Below, piece by piece: positions 59,470 through 64,000 of a DNA stretch of 64,000 nt. The notes beneath the pieces are model-generated. The model had not been told where the DNA came from. It was given only the letters and a program-made list of their open reading frames with translations, and did no database searches. Made by a program: the position numbers and the translations under genes. This stretch comes from Marisa cornuarietis (Eukaryota > Mollusca > Gastropoda > Architaenioglossa > Ampullariidae): positions 4,162,001 to 4,226,000 of the forward strand of contig SMMW01000584.1 of assembly GCA_004794655.1 (NCBI GenBank). Direction: 5' to 3'. Every line of letters starts with the position of its first letter. Position 1 is the first letter of the stretch.

Positions 59470-62400
59470 CGCGGATGTTAGACGTAACACGCGTAGACAT
59501 TCAAAACCAGTTGAACACAAAATATGCACCGGACAAGCCGGGATCTTTCCTTTTTTTTTTTACTGCGCTTCCGAGTAACATCCAGAGACGAGTGACTCTT
59601 GCCAAAAGTCTTAATTATTAAAGATTAAAATCAAGAAAGACCAGCTCCTGCTTGGCCAGGAATTTTCGTCGAGAATCATAGATTGTCTGCATCGTAATTT
59701 GTCATTCCGTGTAACGGCGCCTATTGCTAGTTTCATTTGTCCTTACGTGTAGCGGCACGTGTAGCCGCACTACTTGGTTAACTCCTTTTCAGAATCATGT
59801 GCAAACGGTTCATTTGTGACCGTAGCAGCGGGGAGGTGGGGAGTGTTTAAAGCCGAGCCAGCAACTAAGACTATATCACGGCAAGGCAGCCAGCACTGTA
59901 AACAGATGGCACATACAGAGAAACAACAGCGTGCCTGAGACGAGAGCTGAACACAGAACAGCCAACCTTCACTGTAGTGGTGACAGCCGCTAACCGTTGC
60001 GCCACTGGGCCACCCACCGTAGCTGCTGTAGTCTTCAAACAAACAATAACAGCCTAATACGTGGATGAAATAAAGTTCAGTCTCATTTCAAGGTGTGTAT
60101 ATGGATACTCACTGATGATTTTCGACGAGATGCGGGGATAGAATAAACCTTGCACACAAAAGTGCTCGCATTTGACACTTCAGTTCCGTCCAGGTCTTCA
60201 TCTATCAAACCATCGTTGTCATCATCTTTATTATTGGCTTCTTCTTCATCTGTAAGCCCATCACAATCATTATTAATCTGGTCACCAGCGGATGTGTTCG
60301 AAGTCTTGCAAAATATGTTACTCTCTGGGATTACTGATGGGCTGTTTACAATCCATCTAGTGAAGAAATGAAACGGACCATGACTTAACAGAACTACGCG
60401 TAACGCCAAGAACCGACTGCACACTTTTTTGAATTTTTGACAGGTAAAAACTTTCTCTTTGCTCAGATTAGACATAAAACATTAGTTTATCAATAAGAAA
60501 TAAATTGTGCAGCTTATGCCTTTTGATCTCTGCCGTTTTAAGCTTATGTAACCACAACATATGTGAAAGCTATAATGTTGAGGAAGTGATAAATGCAAGG
60601 TTTCTTGTTTAATTTTAGTTGTTTTTTTTATTTCTAGGTCTTCTGATTCTGCACTGCCTGTCCATGATCAATACTCGTTACCAGCTGGCATTATTTGTTT
60701 CTTACAATTGACTGTCGCGTTTCAGATGGTTCATCTCAAAAAACCACAGCGGTCGAGGCGGCAGAGGTGTCTTGACAGCTGCGACCACACTGCTGAAACT
60801 ACTGAGTGTTGTCTTGTTCACGAAATGGACCCAGAAAGGAGAGCTGATGATGTCTGTCGTACTGTAATCTTTTAGACCTGTGTACGGACTCATGTCCAGT
60901 CTCTTCCACTTCAAGCCTGCTACTATAGTCTGTTTCACATATATATATATGTATAATACATGCACATACCGATAACCATCTGTATCTACATACACACTTG
61001 CACATGAATGCATATAGATTAATACATAAATATAAAACACTCACAAAAACCATACAAAAACAATACATCTTCAGTAATCTTTTTCAGGAAACTGTTGTGT
61101 TAGCCGACGGTGACATTTAACATCAACACAGCCTATAAAGGAACATCAAATGTCTACATCTATTTCTAGTCCTCCATTTGTAATCATTGACGCTGACACT
61201 TACAGTCTCTCGCACAAGTAAAAATATATACACATTCATAATGCTACTAAGAACAGAAAAATAAAGACGCTACTATAACATCAATCATAAAGTATGCATA
61301 TAGAGTGGGAACAAGAAGTATGGCCATATGTGCGTGTCCTATCCATGAGTTGATTGTTTATTAGGATTGAAGGTGGGATGAATGAATGCAGATAATGTGT
61401 GGTTTTATCTCTAGGAATTCTGAGTTTACCACCGGCAACATAGTGTAATGTTAAATTTCTGTCAGATGGGTGTGAGTCGTCAGGTTCTTGATCAAAAGTT
61501 TATCATACATAGTCGCTATATCATTTTGCTCCTCCCAACTACGCCACTTACATAAGCCATGCATACATGGGTGTATTTATTTGTACATGTATGGATGCAT
61601 ATGTTATATGTATTATTTATATACACGTATCCACAGAGCCAGGCTGAGAAGGATCTGATGCAGCACTGGCATCACGGATATCTACAGACCATACAAGTCT
61701 CTCGCAGTCCCATCACCCCGAGCATAGCTACCTTTCTCCACCGCCTCATGTGCTTGATTATGTAGATGTCTACATTTGTTATGTAAGCGAATGAGGTTCT
61801 TGTTTTGTTTCCTGCGAGTTCGGTTTTCTTATAGAACAACAGTTTCCCTGGTCTGTTTTCTGGATTATTTCGGCTATTGGTTGATGATGATGATTGAAAG
61901 TCTCAGATTTACCAGAGAAGAGTTCCGGTAACACATGCTGACCACGCATGGGCTGGGAAGGTAGCGCTCTACCGGTGGCACCGTGTGCAGAATGGCAATC
62001 TTCCCTTCGTCCAGACTTTTCAAGACAAATACCGGGAACACAGCTTCAGTTGCAGACACGGTGAGAAACCCGTACATGTTGACGAGACAAACCTTCTCCT
62101 GTACGTCCTTAGACAGCAGCTTTTGTATCGTCGTGCCATCCTTTGCCGCAATCTGAACCGTCACAGCGTCGTCCATAGCTGCACGCACGGAAAATACATA
62201 CTTTGAAACCACTATTTTTCTCTTTACTTCCATTTATTTGTTTAGTGACTCTGGCATTGTTACGTGCTTTGACCAGCCGACGACGATGACCATAATCGGC
62301 AAAACTTTGTGTGAAGATCAATGAAAACTAATAGTTTTGTGAACGCTAGGCCGAATTCAAACTCGTGTGAGCAGATTTAAAGATATCACACTTTCCACTG

Positions 62401-63724
62401 AGACTATGTGCGATGCATACCTTTCAGTCCAATACACACAGACGCCATAGGCTGTATGAGAGGCAGGGCGTAGAACCTTCTCCAGTATATGGGTGGTGTA
62501 TCATGTTCTATCAGCAGTCCACCGGTTGGTTTGCTGGAGTCGAACGACCCCATCAACAGAATGACCGGCATCGACGATATCACTATAAGAGTGGCGCCCT
62601 CTTCTGTGTAGTACACCAGCTGATCGTAGCTCATACATCGCGCGAAAGCGTTTTGATTAGCTTTCTGAAAAATTAGGCTCAAATTTTTAATCACGGGGCT
62701 CGCAGTGGAAGGCCCATTCGGCCTAAACGGAGCTATGGAAATGAATGTGAAGTCATATGTCTTGGGAAAGTCACATGATGTTTCCTGTCAATTAAGGGGG
62801 GGAGAAAAGGGCCAGGCAGGTACTACAAAGTCGTCTGCTGTTTCATAGAAAATGAATTTACTATGTGCTGTGTATCTTTCGGAAGGATTTATTTTGGAGA
62901 AAAGTGATACAAGACCATTTATTCTTTCAGCTATAAAGCTGTCTAAAATATTTTTGGAAATTCTACGTAAGTGATCATCATAATCACTCCTCTAACTGGT
63001 ACCGGACGGACTAGAAACAGCCCCGCCAGTATTAGTCATCGGGGGAGACGCGATGAGTATGTGCTCATTGATTAAAGTCATCTTAATTACGACACCTCCG
63101 TGCATTTTGCGTACCTGTTCCCCAAGAGTCATGACAGTCTCGGAGCACCATTGAACACGCGACCTCCTCTAAAGTTGAGCACATATGTAAATCGAGGGTA
63201 AGAGTCTTATCCCCACGGATGTTGTGTTACTCCTGGGGTCGTAGTTACGAAACAGGGACACAGTTACCTTGGGCAATAACTTAACCTCACTTACCACCTA
63301 CAGCCCCAGTAGATTAATACCTACTAATACCAAAAGCAGTCTTAAGGAAGACACTAAAAGATATGTTGTCTGCCCAGTCACTACATAAGAACTGGGAGCA
63401 ATTTTCTATGACGATGCCTTTGTTTTATAATAACGTGCATCAAAACTGTCATTTGTCTCTTTCAGCGAAAACATCATTTCTTAACATTTTACCCAATAAA
63501 GAAGAAGAGTTTACGCACACTTCCGATAATGTTTAAAATGGTGTTGTTGTGCGCAACGCCAACTGACAGAAAATATACAGATCCATTCTCGGACATGCTG
63601 GCACTCCTGAAGATGGTGGGTCGGTACAATTTTGCAAGTAGGTTCACGGGCATCACCCGGTACGAATCCCGTCTATACAGGATGCTGACTGCAACTTCTC
63701 GGCTGGACTTCAAACGCATGCAAC
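59173..63724 (-). CDS. IgGFc-binding-domain-like transmembrane protein, copy 2, 3' six exons
   Basis: Exons: 63519-63724, 62421-62664, 61913-62178, 60706-60929, 60113-60356, 59173-59340, equivalent to exons 3-8 of copy 1, with the same splice phases and no stop. The two 5' exons must lie beyond 64,000. Conserved features are GCMRL at the exon 3 start, LIEHDTPPI, an acidic calcium-type repeat (NDCDGLTDEEEANN, DDDNDGLIDEDLDG), the membrane segment and an identical cytoplasmic tail DYLEMNGMIKKYR. Differences from copy 1: the exon 4 start (KANQNAFAR instead of NTERGISKQ), two codons fewer in exon 4 and exon 7, one fewer in exon 8. Exon 6's acceptor follows a short (TA)n instead of a long (TG)n. 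Both copies appear functional at the level of reading frame. Confidence 0.83.
59385..59465 (+). repeat. (CA)n microsatellite in last intron of IgGFc-like copy 2
   Basis: Positional counterpart of 21,359-21,480, preceded by a short CGCGCG run. Confidence 0.95.
59830..60015 (-). mobile_element. tRNA-derived SINE with TSD; absent from copy 1
   Basis: The minus strand begins GTGGCCCAGTGGCGCAACGG with an A-box-like GTTAGCGGC. The flanks ACCGTAGCAGC (59,819-59,829) and ACCGTAGCTGC (60,016-60,026) are the target duplication. Copy 1 shows the unfilled site near 21,852-21,867. Confidence 0.8.
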
Positions 63725-64000
63725 CTATAAAATACAGAGGTAAATAAGCTGAAACAAGTGCAGTCCCTTCCTCCACCCACCACAAATCAGCATCGAAAAA
63801 CGTGAAGGATTTTCTCTTACTCACTGCCAGAACAGAACTTGTAGGCTTCTGAGGCTAAAAGCCGTTATAATTATATTTGATCTTTAAACATTATATAAAG
63901 TTAGTCTGCAATAGGTCATAGTCTGTCATAGGGAAACTACCGCTAAATGCTGAGTACCATTTCTAAGAATAAACTATGAAAACACCCGAGATTGGTTGTT

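Larger units (their letters stand above)
57730..64000. repeat. Segmental duplication, copy 2 (open at right edge)
   Basis: Collinear with 18,960-31,640 and about half as long. The match is still running at base 64,000 (AAAACACCCGAGATTG in both). Confidence 0.9.

Overview
The window looks like nuclear DNA of a marine mollusc, most likely a gastropod. The evidence is intron-containing genes, an AT-rich repeat-littered sequence with many (CA)n, (ATT)n and (GAAA)n tracts, tRNA-derived SINEs, two kinds of non-LTR retrotransposon, and the protein families present. The taxon is inferred from general knowledge and no species is claimed.

All recognisable host genes lie on the minus strand. Two families make up the locus. 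The first is a cytochrome P450 (CYP2-clan-like) cluster: gene A (only exon 1 inside the window, 642-1088), gene B (12137-17109), gene C (38867-43672) and gene D (47897-55641), plus three decayed fragments near 4.5, 9.8 and 37.1 kb. B, C and D each reassemble by hand into seven exons with identical intron phases (0,0,0,1,0,2) and open frames of 527, 518 and 516 codons. The second family is a pair of paralogous genes for a secretory/transmembrane protein that I assign to the IgGFc-binding-domain family. Copy 1 spans 21172-34107 (eight exons, 539 codons). Copy 2 begins at 59173 and runs off the right edge (six exons seen). They are part of a segmental duplication (about 18.96-31.64 kb against 57.73-64.0 kb).

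Layout from left to right: LINE endonuclease relic (1-495); P450 A exon 1; a repeat-rich stretch with hAT/DUF4371-like transposase relics, a TIR element (2848-3664) and two P450 relics; an LSM14 processed retrocopy inserted in a LINE (6910-8893); P450 B; IgGFc-like copy 1, swollen by LINE, SINE and DNA-transposon insertions; P450 relic exon 3; P450 C; P450 D; IgGFc-like copy 2. The order P450 then IgGFc-like occurs twice (B with copy 1; C/D with copy 2) at about 3.5-4.1 kb spacing, which suggests that a mixed P450+IgGFc unit was duplicated.

The main biological points are these. The three complete P450s share a non-canonical I-helix motif. The two IgGFc copies act as a natural 'filled site/empty site' pair that dates several insertions, and the retrocopy has a textbook target-site duplication. 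I see no prokaryotic features, CRISPR arrays, tRNA or rRNA genes. All family names come from reading motifs by eye, without database searches.
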